A DNA stretch of 62,781 bases from Oscillospiraceae bacterium (GTDB lineage Bacteria > Bacillota > Clostridia > Oscillospirales > Oscillospiraceae): positions 1 to 62,781 of the forward strand of contig JAFXCL010000033.1 in NCBI GenBank assembly GCA_017521485.1, written 5' to 3'. Position numbers and translations under genes: made by a program. Below the pieces are notes generated by a model. It did no database searches and was not told the DNA's origin. It saw only the letters and a program-made list of their open reading frames with translations. This document shows, in pieces, positions 23,988 to 33,502 of the stretch (its first letter is position 1; every line of letters begins with the position of its first letter).

Positions 23988-24458
23988 TGCAAAAGACAGA
24001 AAGTTGTGATATTTTATAGTCAGAAAGGGTGATACCAATGTACAAGTAAATTCCTTTCAAGCTCATAAAGATCCGCAGGCTTCTGATTTGTTAACGAAGT
24101 AAGAAGTACATTTGGATGTAAGTGATCGAAGTCATTAGTGTAAGACAAAACAGTAACCTCTTTAGCAAATATCTTAAACTGGGTTTTAAAATGACGGGTC
24201 AGAACCAAAGACGGAATCTGAAATGAGCAAATAAGACAAAGTTTTCCTCTGAAGAAATACTTTACCCCACATAAGCGCATCCCGCTGATGGGATATATGC
24301 CATGAATTTGTAGTGAGAGGGAATGGATTGATGGTTGGAAAGCTTAGTCGAGCCTGTAGAAAGCGAGGTTAACCAATGATGTTAGATACTAAGAGTGAAC
24401 AGAAATGACCCTTGATTGTAGTAATCGAAAGATACTCAATCAAGGGTCATTTCTTTTT
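23988..24458 (+). ncRNA. Candidate large structured noncoding RNA
   Basis: About 470 nt, AT-rich compared with its neighbours, with no convincing ORF on either strand. TACAAT at 23972-23977 could be a -10 box. Complementary segments include CCAATGTAC (24034) with GTACATTTGG (24105), GTCATT (24130) with AATGAC, a TTCCTCT (24242) / AGAGGGAA (24315) long-range pair, a CATCCC/GGGAT hairpin near 24290, and ATTGATGGTT (24326) with AACCAAT (24370). It ends at a perfect intrinsic terminator. I cannot assign a known family. Confidence 0.4.
24404..24458. terminator. Strong terminator
   Basis: ATGACCCTTGATTG pairs perfectly with CAATCAAGGGTCAT, then TTTCTTTTTTTATTTTT. It is oriented to end a plus-strand transcript arriving from the gene-free region, and it may also serve the convergent trkH. 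Confidence 0.92.
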
Positions 24459-25922
24459 TTATTTTTGTCTGTGAGGGCTCCAAGTGCTGCGACTCAGGAG
24501 TATCAGCATCGGGAATATCTCCAGTCTGCCCGCCAGCATATCTACAATCAGAATCATCTTAGAAAATGCGCTGTACGCCCCGAAATTGCAGGTAGGTCCT
24601 ACTGCCTCCAGTCCGGGGCCTATATTATTGAAGCACGCCAGCACCGCTGACAGGTTCGTTCCGGTGGAAAAGCCATCGAGTGAAATGAGCAAAAAGCTCA
24701 ATATCACAATAATCACATAGGCCGCTAAGTAAGCATTGGTATTCGAGAGTACCTTTTCATCCATTGGCCGTCCGTTGTTGCGGACGATCTGAACCTTTTG
24801 GGGATTTAGGATCTGCCGGATGTTCCGCCGCAAAATCTTAAACAGCAATAGCACTCTTGCTACCTTAATACCGCCGCCCGTAGAACCGGCACAAGCGCCG
24901 ATCACCATCAGTGTCAGCAGAACGGTTTTGGAAAAGCTGGGCCACAGGTCAAAGTCTGTAGTGGCAAAGCCGGTGGTGGTCATAATGGACGCCACCTGAA
25001 AGCTTGCGTGGCGCAAGGTCTCCCCTGCACTGGAGTAAATATCCCGGATGTTCCAGAAGATCAGTCCAATTGCTGCGATGGCAATGCCAAAATACAGCCT
25101 CAGCTCCTCATCCTTGAATACGCCTCTTATCTGCCGCAAAAGGATCAGATAATAGCAGCTGAAGTTCACACCGAACAGCAGCATAAACACCGTTGTCACA
25201 TTCTGGATATAGGGACTGTAGCTTGCTATCGAGTCATTTTTAACGGCAAAGCCGCCTGTTCCCGCTGTGCCAAAGGCTGTGCAAACTGCTTCCAGCAGAG
25301 GCATTTTTCCGCACAAAAGAAATATAATATTTATGACGGTCATAACCACATAAATTATATATAAGATCATAGCTGTCTGCCGCATTTTCGGCACCAGCTT
25401 ACCCACATCCGGGCCGGGGCTTTCCGCCCGCAGCAGGTGCATGGTAAAACCGCTGCCCTTGCCGCTGCTTGGTGCCACTGCCAGCAAAAACACCAGCACA
25501 CCCATACCGCCCAGCCAATGGCTGAAGCTGCGCCAATACAGCAGGCCCTTGGGTAAGCTCTCTACCTCCGGCAAAATAGATGCACCGGTGGTAGTAAAGC
25601 CGGATACGATCTCAAACAGCGCATCCACAAAGCCGGGAATCCGTCCGGAGAGCCAAAACGGCAAGCATCCCAGTAAACTCAGGGTAATCCAGCTAAAACT
25701 GACACACACAAAGCCCTCTCTGGCACCAAACAGCCGTCCGGCTTTGCGACATAACAGGAACAAAACGCCTGCCACTGCTGCCATAATTGCCAGTGTATAT
25801 AAAAAACCCGTTACCGCGTCCCACTCGCCGTATCCCAGGCTGATCGCCAATGCCGGCAGCAGGAACACGCCTTCCACGGCGATAATCTGGGCAAGGAAAC
25901 GCCCTATCATCTTAACATTCAT
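24459..25922 (-). CDS. trkH: TrkH-family potassium uptake channel subunit
   Basis: A 487-residue membrane protein with four M1-P-M2 repeats. Filter-like segments include TTTGASI, GTGGFAVK, TTGFATTDF and, near the C-terminus, CFNNIGPGLEAVGP. Together with TrkA it forms a gated K+ channel/symporter. The start at 25922 is 13 nt after the trkA stop with GAGAAAGG upstream. Gene order trkA-trkH on one transcript is standard. Confidence 0.92.
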   Translation of the reverse strand: MNVKMIGRFLAQIIAVEGVFLLPALAISLGYGEWDAVTGFLYTLAIMAAVAGVLFLLCRKAGRLFGAREGFVCVSFSWITLSLLGCLPFWLSGRIPGFVDALFEIVSGFTTTGASILPEVESLPKGLLYWRSFSHWLGGMGVLVFLLAVAPSSGKGSGFTMHLLRAESPGPDVGKLVPKMRQTAMILYIIYVVMTVINIIFLLCGKMPLLEAVCTAFGTAGTGGFAVKNDSIASYSPYIQNVTTVFMLLFGVNFSCYYLILLRQIRGVFKDEELRLYFGIAIAAIGLIFWNIRDIYSSAGETLRHASFQVASIMTTTGFATTDFDLWPSFSKTVLLTLMVIGACAGSTGGGIKVARVLLLFKILRRNIRQILNPQKVQIVRNNGRPMDEKVLSNTNAYLAAYVIIVILSFLLISLDGFSTGTNLSAVLACFNNIGPGLEAVGPTCNFGAYSAFSKMILIVDMLAGRLEIFPMLILLSRSTWSPHRQK

Positions 25923-25935
25923 AGAAACCTTTCTC

Positions 25936-27294
25936 TCAGGCAAAAATATCGTTCATTCTCTGAAGCACGCCCCGGCCGCTGGTAACCACCACAACCGTAT
26001 CTCCCTGTGTAAACACGCAGTCGCCGTTGGGGATCTGGGTCTGGGTGCCGTGGGTAATTCCCACCACCAGCACATTGGGCTTCAGCTTCATATCTTTCAG
26101 AGGGATATTGCAGTTTCTGGTGGTTTCGTCCACCAAAAATTCCACCGCCTCCACCTGCCCGTCCGCAATGGCGTGGACAGATACAGCCGCGCCGGTCTGA
26201 TTTCCCATAGCCCGCACATAGCGTACGATCTGGTTGCAGCACAACTCCTTGGGACAAATCATACTGCCCAGCGCCATAGAGTCGCCGATGCTGCTGTTTT
26301 CGCCCCGGCTGAGCTTTGTGATGATCTGGGGAACGCCCCGGCTTCCGCCGTACAGGGAGATCACCATATTGGTCTCGTCCATACCAGTGAGGGTCACCAG
26401 TGCATCGCAGTCACCGATTCCCTGCTCCTCCAGTGTGATCTGGCTGCTGCAATCGGCGTGGATCACAGAGGTTTTGGGGAGCATCTGTGCCAGTTCCACA
26501 CACCGCTGATGATCCTTTTCCAGCAGCTGTACAGAAATGCCGTCTTTCTCCAGAAAGCTTGCTATGTAGTAGCTGACCCGACCACCGCCGCAAAGCATTA
26601 CCTTGCGTACCTTCCGGGTAATGATTCCCAGATTTTTCAGCAGGACGGTAAGATTTTCCTTAGGCGCAGTTACGAAGATCCGGTCACCCTCCCGCAGCAC
26701 AAAGTTACCGCTGGGCGCTACCGCCGCACCTGCACGAAGCACCGCGCACACCAGTACACGGCACTTGACAATGCTGCTCATATCACTTAAGGATACATCA
26801 CACAGCTTGCTGTCCTTGCCGATTCGAAGCTCCACAATTTCTGTGCGGCCCTTGGCAAAGGAATCTCTGCGCAAAAAGCCCGGAAAACGCAGCAGCCGTT
26901 CAATCTCCACCGCAGCCTGCCGCTCCGGATTGACGGTCATAGACAAAGGGAACACATCCCGCATTGTCATAACCTGATCTGCATATTCCGGATTGCGGAT
27001 ACGGGCAATGGTGTGCAGATTTTTATTTAGTCCATGACCGGTCATACAGCACAAAAGATTCACTTCGTCTGCATTGGTGGCTGCGATCAGCAGATCTGCC
27101 CCGGCGACACCTGCCCGCAAGAGCACCTCTTTGGATGCGCAGTTTCCCAAAACCGCAATGGCATCATACTGCTCCACTGCTGTTTCCAGAATATGGCTAT
27201 CCCGGTCGATCAAGGTAAGGTTATGCCCCTCAGCCACCAGCTGACGCGCCAGGGTCAGGCCAACCTTGCCACCGCCTGCAATGATAATATCCAT
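25936..27294 (-). CDS. trkA: Trk system regulatory subunit TrkA
   Basis: A 452-residue cytosolic protein made of two RCK halves. Each has a Rossmann NAD(H)-binding motif (IIAGGGKVGLTLA near residue 4 and VMLCGGGRVSYYIA near residue 230) followed by a TrkA_C domain. The tandem arrangement is typical of TrkA as opposed to single-RCK KtrA. It gates TrkH in response to nucleotides. TAGGAGG lies 5 nt upstream of the ATG at 27294; the longer frame start at 27324 lacks a site. Confidence 0.93.
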   Translation of the reverse strand: MDIIIAGGGKVGLTLARQLVAEGHNLTLIDRDSHILETAVEQYDAIAVLGNCASKEVLLRAGVAGADLLIAATNADEVNLLCCMTGHGLNKNLHTIARIRNPEYADQVMTMRDVFPLSMTVNPERQAAVEIERLLRFPGFLRRDSFAKGRTEIVELRIGKDSKLCDVSLSDMSSIVKCRVLVCAVLRAGAAVAPSGNFVLREGDRIFVTAPKENLTVLLKNLGIITRKVRKVMLCGGGRVSYYIASFLEKDGISVQLLEKDHQRCVELAQMLPKTSVIHADCSSQITLEEQGIGDCDALVTLTGMDETNMVISLYGGSRGVPQIITKLSRGENSSIGDSMALGSMICPKELCCNQIVRYVRAMGNQTGAAVSVHAIADGQVEAVEFLVDETTRNCNIPLKDMKLKPNVLVVGITHGTQTQIPNGDCVFTQGDTVVVVTSGRGVLQRMNDIFA

Positions 27295-27359
27295 AATGCC
27301 TCCTAAAAGGTCAATTTTTATCATTATAGCAGACCCATTGTAAAAGTCAAATTTTAGTT

Positions 27360-27411
27360 TGACAATGCCTTCCCCTGGGGGAAGGCAGTTCCCGATAAAT
27401 AGAAATTTACC
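27360..27411. repeat. Dispersed repeats upstream of trkA
   Basis: A CCTTCCCCTGGGGGAAGGC palindrome is followed by CCCGATAAATAGAAATTT, an 18-nt string that recurs exactly near 54546. No gene. Confidence 0.5.
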
Positions 27412-27427
27412 GTTTTCATAACAAAGA

Positions 27428-27455
27428 AATGGCGCGTTGCAAGCAACGCGCCATT
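27428..27455 (-). terminator. Terminator after mgtC-like gene
   Basis: AATGGCGCGTTGC, AA, GCAACGCGCCATT. Confidence 0.75.
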
Positions 27456-27462
27456 AACCTTA

Positions 27463-28137
27463 TCACAGTTCTTCTACAAATACAACGCCGGGAATCTCAA
27501 CGATCTGATCCAGCAATTCCGCATGCTTATAGCGGCGCTGTGACACCAGTGTGGCAGAATACGCCCGGATCACTTCTTCCTTTGCGGAGCTGTTTTCCCG
27601 CTGGACATTGCTGATATTCAGGTCCTTTTCCCGAACCAGACGCAGGAAATCACCCAAAGTCACGTCTTTGTCCAGTTCCACATACACATCCATACGCTTG
27701 GTCATACTGTGCATCTTGTTATCCATTTTCTGCAGAAGGGTCATAATCACAAAGATCGCAACACCGCCCACAATGGCTGCCTCATAGAAGCCAATACCCA
27801 GCGCAAGACCAACTGCTGCAGCTGACCAAAGACCTGCTGCTGTGGTTAATCCTTTGATCCGACTGTGGCGGGTAATGATGATCGTGCCGCCGCCCAGAAA
27901 ACCGATGCCGCTGACTACCTGCGCACCCATACGAACCGGGTCGCCAGTCCCGAAAAACTGGAAAATGTATTGGTTTGTCAGCATGATCAGACAAGCGCCG
28001 GTACAAACCAGCATATATGTACGCAAGCCTGCCGGGCGGTTTTTTATGCCCCGCTCCATTCCCAGCAAACCGCCAAGAATCACTGCACAAAGGATGCGAA
28101 GGGCAACTGCTAAATAAGTAACTTCTCTTAATTCCAT
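27463..28137 (-). CDS. MgtC/SapB family membrane protein
   Basis: A 224-residue protein. The N-terminal MgtC domain has four or five transmembrane helices with the signature GLLGMERGIKNRPAGLRTYMLVCTGA and GAQVVSGIGFLGGGTII. The C-terminal ACT-like soluble domain (about residues 145-224) binds no obvious cofactor. MgtC proteins affect Mg2+ adaptation and ATP synthase activity in some pathogens; in commensal Clostridia the role is unclear. It is monocistronic. Confidence 0.9.
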   Translation of the reverse strand: MELREVTYLAVALRILCAVILGGLLGMERGIKNRPAGLRTYMLVCTGACLIMLTNQYIFQFFGTGDPVRMGAQVVSGIGFLGGGTIIITRHSRIKGLTTAAGLWSAAAVGLALGIGFYEAAIVGGVAIFVIMTLLQKMDNKMHSMTKRMDVYVELDKDVTLGDFLRLVREKDLNISNVQRENSSAKEEVIRAYSATLVSQRRYKHAELLDQIVEIPGVVFVEEL

Positions 28138-28259
28138 ACCATTACCTCCCAGATTAAAATGAGATTTTATCCTATTTCTTTCCGGTTGTCAAGTCTTTTT
28201 ACTAAAATATGGTGCGATTTTCCATTTCTTTTTAGCAGATTTTCCCAAATTCTTGAATT

Positions 28260-30410
28260 TTATTCTTTCTGGGTATTCTTTTCCCAGTCCGCTTCCCGTT
28301 GCTGACAGGTAAAGAGGATCACTTGCCTTCCCTTTGCTTCCTGGGCAAGAATCTTCATTGCCGCAGCCAGCCGGTCATCGTCAAAGCGAACCAATGCATC
28401 ATCCAGCACCACAGGTGCGCCCGGTGTCAGTTCCTCTGCTACCGCTAGGCGAAGCGCCAGATAAAGCTGGTCTACTGTGCCGTCGCTCCGGCGTTGGGCG
28501 TCCCGGAGGGTATCTTCATCTGCTGCTGCAATGCTCAGACGCATATCCTCCGCCATTACCACCCGTTGGTAGCGATCCCCTGTCATCGCCTGAAACAGCT
28601 CCTGCGTTCGTTTGGAAATCTTCGGAGCAAACCGACGCTGCAAAGCAGCACCGGCTTTGGAAAGGGCAGATTGTGCCATTTCAATGGCATCGTAATAAGC
28701 TTCCAGACGCAAAATGCGCTGCTTTTCCTTTTCTAGTTCGCTGCGCAGCTGTGCCTCGTGACCCTGAATCTGCCGCTGACCGTCACATTCCGCCAACTTC
28801 AGCTGCACCTGCCGCTGTTCAAATTTTGCGCTGTCGAGAATGTCCACCGTCTGCCGGTAGGAATAATTCAGCATATCCTGCGCCTGGGGCGGCTGGACAG
28901 GCTGGGTCATTTCCTCCAGTGTCTTTGCAAATTCCTCAGCCCGGTATACTTCCTTATCGGCTTTTTCCAAATCTGCTCTCAGATGCTGTGCTTGCTCCAG
29001 CTGCTGCCGTTTTTGGGCAATGGGCATCTGGCCGGCAAATTCCCGGATACGCTTATGCAGGTCATCTTCCTTTTGCGCAAGATTCCGTTCCCGATCTGTA
29101 TAGTTCTGCAAAGATTGCCAGTAAGCAGTACTTTCCCGGGCATAGGTTTGGGCTTCTGCCAGCCAAGTGTCCGGTGCTTTTCCGGGATATTTTCCTTGCA
29201 GCTGCTGGGCCTGCTTCCGGACCTTACTTTTTCCCGCAATGCCCAAAGCCAATGCAATCACAGCCACTGCTAATCCCAAACCGGCAACTGCGTATGACAA
29301 GGGTGCAGCAAGGGCTACCAATGCGCCTGCTGCTGTCAATGCGCCTACAATGGCACAGATCACTACGCCGGTGCGCTTTTGCTTTTTCTGAAGCCCATTC
29401 CAGCGATCCAGATCCTTTTCCACCTGTGCCAAAGCTTCTTCCGGGGCAAGCTCTGCAAAAATAGAAGGCGCTTCAGGTTCTTCAGGCTTTTGGGGTAATG
29501 CATCCCGCTGTGCCTGCAGCCGAAGCTGCTCCTGCATCAGATGGTCTGCCAGCTGCAAAAGCTGAGCTTCTTCTCCCTCCGGAAGCTGGGACACTTCTGC
29601 TTCCAGTGCCATCCGACGGTCTTTTGCCTCTTTGGCTGCCTGTCTGGCATTTTGGAGTTTTTCCGCCTCTTCCAAATACTTGGCATAATCCAGCGCCTGT
29701 TTATGGTTCTCTAACTGCCGGATCTGCTCCTCCAGCTCCTGCTGCCGGGTCTGCAAGCTTTCGGTCCGCTGCTGCAGATCCTGCAAGCTGTCTAACTGCT
29801 GTCGGAGTGTCTCACGCCGTGCCTCTGCCTCGGGGATCAGACCGTTTGCCTTGTTGGAGCGGCATTTATTTTTCAGATCCCGCAGCGTCTGCCCCAGCCG
29901 GTCGGCTGTGCCGCTTTCGTCACCGGTGGTGACCAGGTTATTGAGTCTGCGCCGCAGTGCCTCATCCTGTGCCACCGGCAGGTCCGTCAGGCGGATAAAG
30001 CCCGCCCGGGAAAAAACACTGCGCTCAACGCCCAAAAGCATCTGACCGCAATTGCTGCTGCTCAGCTCCGGAACATCCAAGCCACTTGCCGTTTCATAGG
30101 CCCGGAAAATACCCATAGGGGTACGGGCATTGGAGGTGCGCTCGATGGTAATATCCCGTCCGTTCCAGTTCAGATCGATCCGACCGGACATGGCCGCTCC
30201 GGACCATGGGGCATACCGCTCCTTATCGGGAATAGCAGTGCCGCTTGCCCGGGCGCGGGTATCGATCCCATACAGCATATTCACAAGGAACGCACACCAT
30301 GTACTTTTTCCCCATTCATTGGGGGCATGGATCACATTCAGACCCGGCTTCAGGGTCAGTGTTTCGTGTTCTAATTTTCCGAAGGTGGCAGTCATAGAAT
30401 AGATTCTCAT
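28260..30410 (-). CDS. SbcC/YhaN-like AAA ATPase with membrane hairpin
   Basis: A 716-residue Rad50/SbcC-type protein. The N-terminal Walker A is APNEWGKST (near residue 36). Long coiled coils (about residues 165-345 and 440-580) flank two transmembrane helices (about residues 360-410, VVICAIVGALTAAGALVALAA and the following one). The C-terminal half-site has SDGTVDQLYLALRLAVAEEL and Walker B VVLDDALVRFDDDR. The pattern fits the B. subtilis YhaN branch. It overlaps the nuclease gene by 4 nt. The start at 30410 has GGAGG 10 nt upstream; the frame upstream has no homologous content. Confidence 0.85.
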   Translation of the reverse strand: MRIYSMTATFGKLEHETLTLKPGLNVIHAPNEWGKSTWCAFLVNMLYGIDTRARASGTAIPDKERYAPWSGAAMSGRIDLNWNGRDITIERTSNARTPMGIFRAYETASGLDVPELSSSNCGQMLLGVERSVFSRAGFIRLTDLPVAQDEALRRRLNNLVTTGDESGTADRLGQTLRDLKNKCRSNKANGLIPEAEARRETLRQQLDSLQDLQQRTESLQTRQQELEEQIRQLENHKQALDYAKYLEEAEKLQNARQAAKEAKDRRMALEAEVSQLPEGEEAQLLQLADHLMQEQLRLQAQRDALPQKPEEPEAPSIFAELAPEEALAQVEKDLDRWNGLQKKQKRTGVVICAIVGALTAAGALVALAAPLSYAVAGLGLAVAVIALALGIAGKSKVRKQAQQLQGKYPGKAPDTWLAEAQTYARESTAYWQSLQNYTDRERNLAQKEDDLHKRIREFAGQMPIAQKRQQLEQAQHLRADLEKADKEVYRAEEFAKTLEEMTQPVQPPQAQDMLNYSYRQTVDILDSAKFEQRQVQLKLAECDGQRQIQGHEAQLRSELEKEKQRILRLEAYYDAIEMAQSALSKAGAALQRRFAPKISKRTQELFQAMTGDRYQRVVMAEDMRLSIAAADEDTLRDAQRRSDGTVDQLYLALRLAVAEELTPGAPVVLDDALVRFDDDRLAAAMKILAQEAKGRQVILFTCQQREADWEKNTQKE

Positions 30411-31477
30411 GGCAGCTTTACCTCCTGTCCGTCTAATATCCTGCGGCAGATCCGAGCCGCCAGAAGCGCCCGGTTTGCAGCCTCCTCGCTGGTGCCGTCC
30501 ACCGTTTCTTTCAGTGCAGAAAACAGCAGTCCCTCCAGAGAGTCCTGGTCGGTGTTGCCCCACAGATCCACCTCCGGCTGGGTCTCATCCCGCAACAGAA
30601 GATTGGGGATATGGGAAAACCTTTCCTGCAAAGCCTCGAGCTCCAGACCGGAACTATAACCGGAAAGGGTCACTCTGTAAAAGTCCCCGCTCTCCACCGC
30701 AGGCAGCACCCCTGCCAGCGCAGCTGTCGCATCCTCGCTCACATCCACATCCTCGTCGTAAAAACGGGGTGTATCCAGCATCACAAACCGGACACTGACG
30801 GTATCTTCCAATGTAGCAATGATCACGCCCTTCTCCCCTGTTTCATCAAAGCCGTGACCCATGGGGCAGCCGGGCCAGACACAAACGGTCTCGCCGCCGG
30901 GCAGACTTCCCTGCTTGTGGATATGTCCCAACGCCAGATAATCAAGGCCCGATTCCTGAACCTGATATTTTGTAATGGGGCAGTAAGTAGAACTCACATT
31001 TCCCGCCTCTGCGTGGAGGGCGCCAATGTGCCATTTTTCCTGTCCCTCTGCCCGGAAGCGCTTTAGTAAGCCCGGGCAGTCCATTGCCTCATAACCGCCG
31101 CCGTAGATCCGGCAGTCCAGCTCTGGCAGGACAATGCTTTCTATCTGGGATTTTTTAAATATATGCACATTTTCCGGCCACTGCTCTTCTAAGTATGGAC
31201 TGCCGGGTGCGCAAAAATCGTGGTTACCGGGGGTAATGATCACCGGAATCTTTAGACTTCCCAGTATTTCTTTTACATTGGTAAGGGTTTGTTTGCTCCA
31301 TGCCCCGTCAAACAGGTCGCCGGTCAAAAGCATCAGGTCGCACTGCTCCTGCTTGCAAAGAGATGCGATCTTTTCCGGTATTTTTTTCATTTCCCGGCGC
31401 AGAGACTGTGCCGCATTTTCCTCCAACGAGCTAAGGGGCGCATCTAAGTGCCAATCAGCGCTGTGCAGAATTTTCAT
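30407..31477 (-). CDS. SbcD/YhaO-like DNA repair exonuclease
   Basis: A 356-residue calcineurin-like metallophosphoesterase. Metal-binding motifs are ADWHLD (residues 7-12), GDLFDG, GNHDF, HAEAG and GHIHKQG. The Mre11/SbcD fold pairs with the Rad50-like ATPase encoded next; the stop and start codons overlap. Such pairs process DNA ends. The gene overlaps the ymdB tail by 23 nt, so ymdB, the exonuclease and the ATPase form one operon. Confidence 0.9.
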   Translation of the reverse strand: MKILHSADWHLDAPLSSLEENAAQSLRREMKKIPEKIASLCKQEQCDLMLLTGDLFDGAWSKQTLTNVKEILGSLKIPVIITPGNHDFCAPGSPYLEEQWPENVHIFKKSQIESIVLPELDCRIYGGGYEAMDCPGLLKRFRAEGQEKWHIGALHAEAGNVSSTYCPITKYQVQESGLDYLALGHIHKQGSLPGGETVCVWPGCPMGHGFDETGEKGVIIATLEDTVSVRFVMLDTPRFYDEDVDVSEDATAALAGVLPAVESGDFYRVTLSGYSSGLELEALQERFSHIPNLLLRDETQPEVDLWGNTDQDSLEGLLFSALKETVDGTSEEAANRALLAARICRRILDGQEVKLP

Positions 31478-32249
31478 CGATCATATCCACCCTTTCTACC
31501 TTTTGACACAGGCCCGTGGCTGTGTCCACTGTAAAGAGTACTGCTTCCATTTTTGTCGGGCCTTCAGCCCACTGGTAGCGGCTTGTGAGATCTCCCCGGA
31601 ACTTTGCAATAGACAGCTCCGGACGGATGCCCAGCACCGAGTGCTTCGGTCCGGTCATACCCAAGTCCGTCACATAGCCTGTTCCCTTGGGAAGCACCTG
31701 TGCATCCGCTGTAGGCACGTGGGTATGGGTGCCCCACAGGGCACTGATCCGACCGTCCAGCATATAACCCATCGCCAGCTTTTCGGAGGTAGCCTCTGCG
31801 TGAAGCTCCACGAAGACCAGCTTGGTATCTATGTTCTTGAGGATCTTTTCTACCTGCAGAAAGGGATTATCCGGGGTGTAGTCCATATTCACCCGCCCCT
31901 GCAGATCGATCACCGCCACCGGACCGCAGGGAGAATCAAAAATACCCCAGCCTCTGCCCGGTGCTTGCGGGGCATAGTTTGCCGGGCGCAAGATCCGGGC
32001 GTTATCCTCCATATAGCTAACGATCTCCCGCTTGCCGAAGGTGTGGTTACCCATTGTGATCACATCCGCACCGGCATCGAGAATATCCTCCGCCTGCCGG
32101 GGGGTAATGCCTACCACACTGGCGTTTTCCCCGTTAACGATCACAAAATCCGCATTTGTTTTCCGTTTCAGATACCGAAGGCTGTGGCATACCCGGTCCA
32201 TTCCGGGATTTCCCACCACATCGCCAACTGCTAAAACCTTAAATTCCAT
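31455..32249 (-). CDS. ymdB: TIGR00282 metallophosphoesterase (YmdB)
   Basis: A 264-residue protein with the YmdB order of motifs: VGDVVGNPG, NGENAS, MGNHTFGKRE, VELHAEATSEK and GTHTHVPTADA. YmdB hydrolyses 2',3'- and 3',5'-cyclic nucleotides and influences biofilm and RNA decay in Bacillus. The ATG at 32249 lies 7 nt after GGAG; an ATG at 32261 is the alternative. It is first in the operon with the YhaO/YhaN-like genes. Confidence 0.93.
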   Translation of the reverse strand: MEFKVLAVGDVVGNPGMDRVCHSLRYLKRKTNADFVIVNGENASVVGITPRQAEDILDAGADVITMGNHTFGKREIVSYMEDNARILRPANYAPQAPGRGWGIFDSPCGPVAVIDLQGRVNMDYTPDNPFLQVEKILKNIDTKLVFVELHAEATSEKLAMGYMLDGRISALWGTHTHVPTADAQVLPKGTGYVTDLGMTGPKHSVLGIRPELSIAKFRGDLTSRYQWAEGPTKMEAVLFTVDTATGLCQKVERVDMIDENSAQR

Positions 32250-32276
32250 AGATGTCTCCATTCTATAATAACGCAA

Positions 32277-32339
32277 TCATCGTACAGGAGATTGCCACGT
32301 CGCTTCGCTCCTGGCAATGACACGCATTTTCGTCAGTTT
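32277..32339. repeat. Dispersed palindromic repeat
   Basis: ATTGCCACGTCGCTTCGCTCCTGGCAAT is an imperfect palindrome of a type widespread in bacterial intergenic regions. It lies between the convergently spaced ends of ymdB and araC-type genes. Confidence 0.45.
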
Positions 32340-33479
32340 CTATTTTACTGACTTTGCGTATTCTGAGGGGGTAATTCCGAATTTCTCCTTAAACTGGCGG
32401 GAGAAATGGTGGATGGTAGAATACTGCAGTGCTGCCGCGATCTCCGTAAAGTTCCGGTTGCCCTCCCGGATCATCTGCTTGCTCTCCTGGAGCTTGATCC
32501 GGCGGATATACTCACCGGGAGAGATTTGCAAATGCTTATGAAACAGCGCTGTTAAGTAACTTGTGCTCACATCTGTCATCTTCGCAACCTGTGTTACAGA
32601 CATTTTCTCCCGCACATGCTGGCTGATATACTGCTGGGCACGGCGAATGATATCATTTTCATTATTAACACAGTGGAGCGGTTGTATCCGGTCGTTGGGC
32701 TGCTCTGCTGTCCGCAGGAGGGTAATCAGCATCGTTGTCAGCAGGCTGATGATCATATCGTTGGCTGATTTGTTCATTTTCTCCTGCTCGTGGAGCATCT
32801 GCTGCATCAGGGCGATCGCCTTTTGGGGAGATCGGAACTTCCGGTTTACCAAGCTGGAAACATCAATGCCGGACACATCAAAGGAAATGGTAATATACCG
32901 GGGTGCAATGCCCATATCGGAATACTGCATATGCCATTGACCCGGGGCATACAGAACCATATCTCCCTGCTCCAGCAGCAGATCCTGTCCGTCTGCCACA
33001 GAGTGAAGCGTTCCCCGATCCACATAGGTCAGCTCCATCATACTATGGGACTCACCCGGAAAAATGAATCCCTGTTCCTTTTCGTGATAGAAAAAGGTAT
33101 AAATACAGTCCACCCGCAGCTTGGGGCGGATTTCAAAACTGCCTGCCTCCCGGACCTGAACCGGCTGGGGTACATATTTTCCGCCTATTTTGGCGGTTGC
33201 ATTGGTGTGCAGTGCAGTCAATGCAAACCATACGCCCTTACGAACCCACACCTGTTTATCTAAGTAAAAGTCCCGAAAGGCCTCTCCGTCTGGGGAAACG
33301 GAAAGAATCGTCTGTCCGTACTCGCTGTTAAGCCAGGTATCTTCCTGACAATGATAAACAAAGGTTTTTGCCGGCGTAAGGGTTATGCTGTTGTAATTGA
33401 TTTGTGTAAACGCCTGTTCTTTTTCAGGCAAAATCGTACCGTATTGTTTGAAGTTTATCTGATTTAAGTTCCAAATCAC
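32340..33479 (-). CDS. AraC family transcriptional regulator
   Basis: A 379-residue protein. The middle section (about residues 125-215) has a cupin-type AraC ligand-binding pattern (HSMMELTYVDRGTLHSVADGQDLLLEQGDMVLYAPGQWH). Residues 280-379 are the double helix-turn-helix (MSVTQVAKMTDVSTSYLTALFHKHLQISPGEYIRRIKLQESKQ). These regulators usually control sugar or polysaccharide genes. The target is not obvious: the gene stands alone beside a MITE-like element. GGGGGA precedes the ATG. Confidence 0.9.
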   Translation of the reverse strand: MIWNLNQINFKQYGTILPEKEQAFTQINYNSITLTPAKTFVYHCQEDTWLNSEYGQTILSVSPDGEAFRDFYLDKQVWVRKGVWFALTALHTNATAKIGGKYVPQPVQVREAGSFEIRPKLRVDCIYTFFYHEKEQGFIFPGESHSMMELTYVDRGTLHSVADGQDLLLEQGDMVLYAPGQWHMQYSDMGIAPRYITISFDVSGIDVSSLVNRKFRSPQKAIALMQQMLHEQEKMNKSANDMIISLLTTMLITLLRTAEQPNDRIQPLHCVNNENDIIRRAQQYISQHVREKMSVTQVAKMTDVSTSYLTALFHKHLQISPGEYIRRIKLQESKQMIREGNRNFTEIAAALQYSTIHHFSRQFKEKFGITPSEYAKSVK

Positions 33480-33502
33480 AGGTAATTCCCCCTAAAACGC
33501 GA

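Noticed and set aside
24020-24280. 86-codon open frame on the minus strand in the gene-free block
   Set aside because: No ribosome binding site was evident and no family was recognised. It opposes the strong plus-strand terminator; the block is better explained as noncoding.
30411-30563. N-terminal extension of the YhaN-like ATPase
   Set aside because: The extra 51 residues overlap the nuclease gene and are unlike any SbcC N-terminus; the ATG at 30410 has GGAGG upstream.
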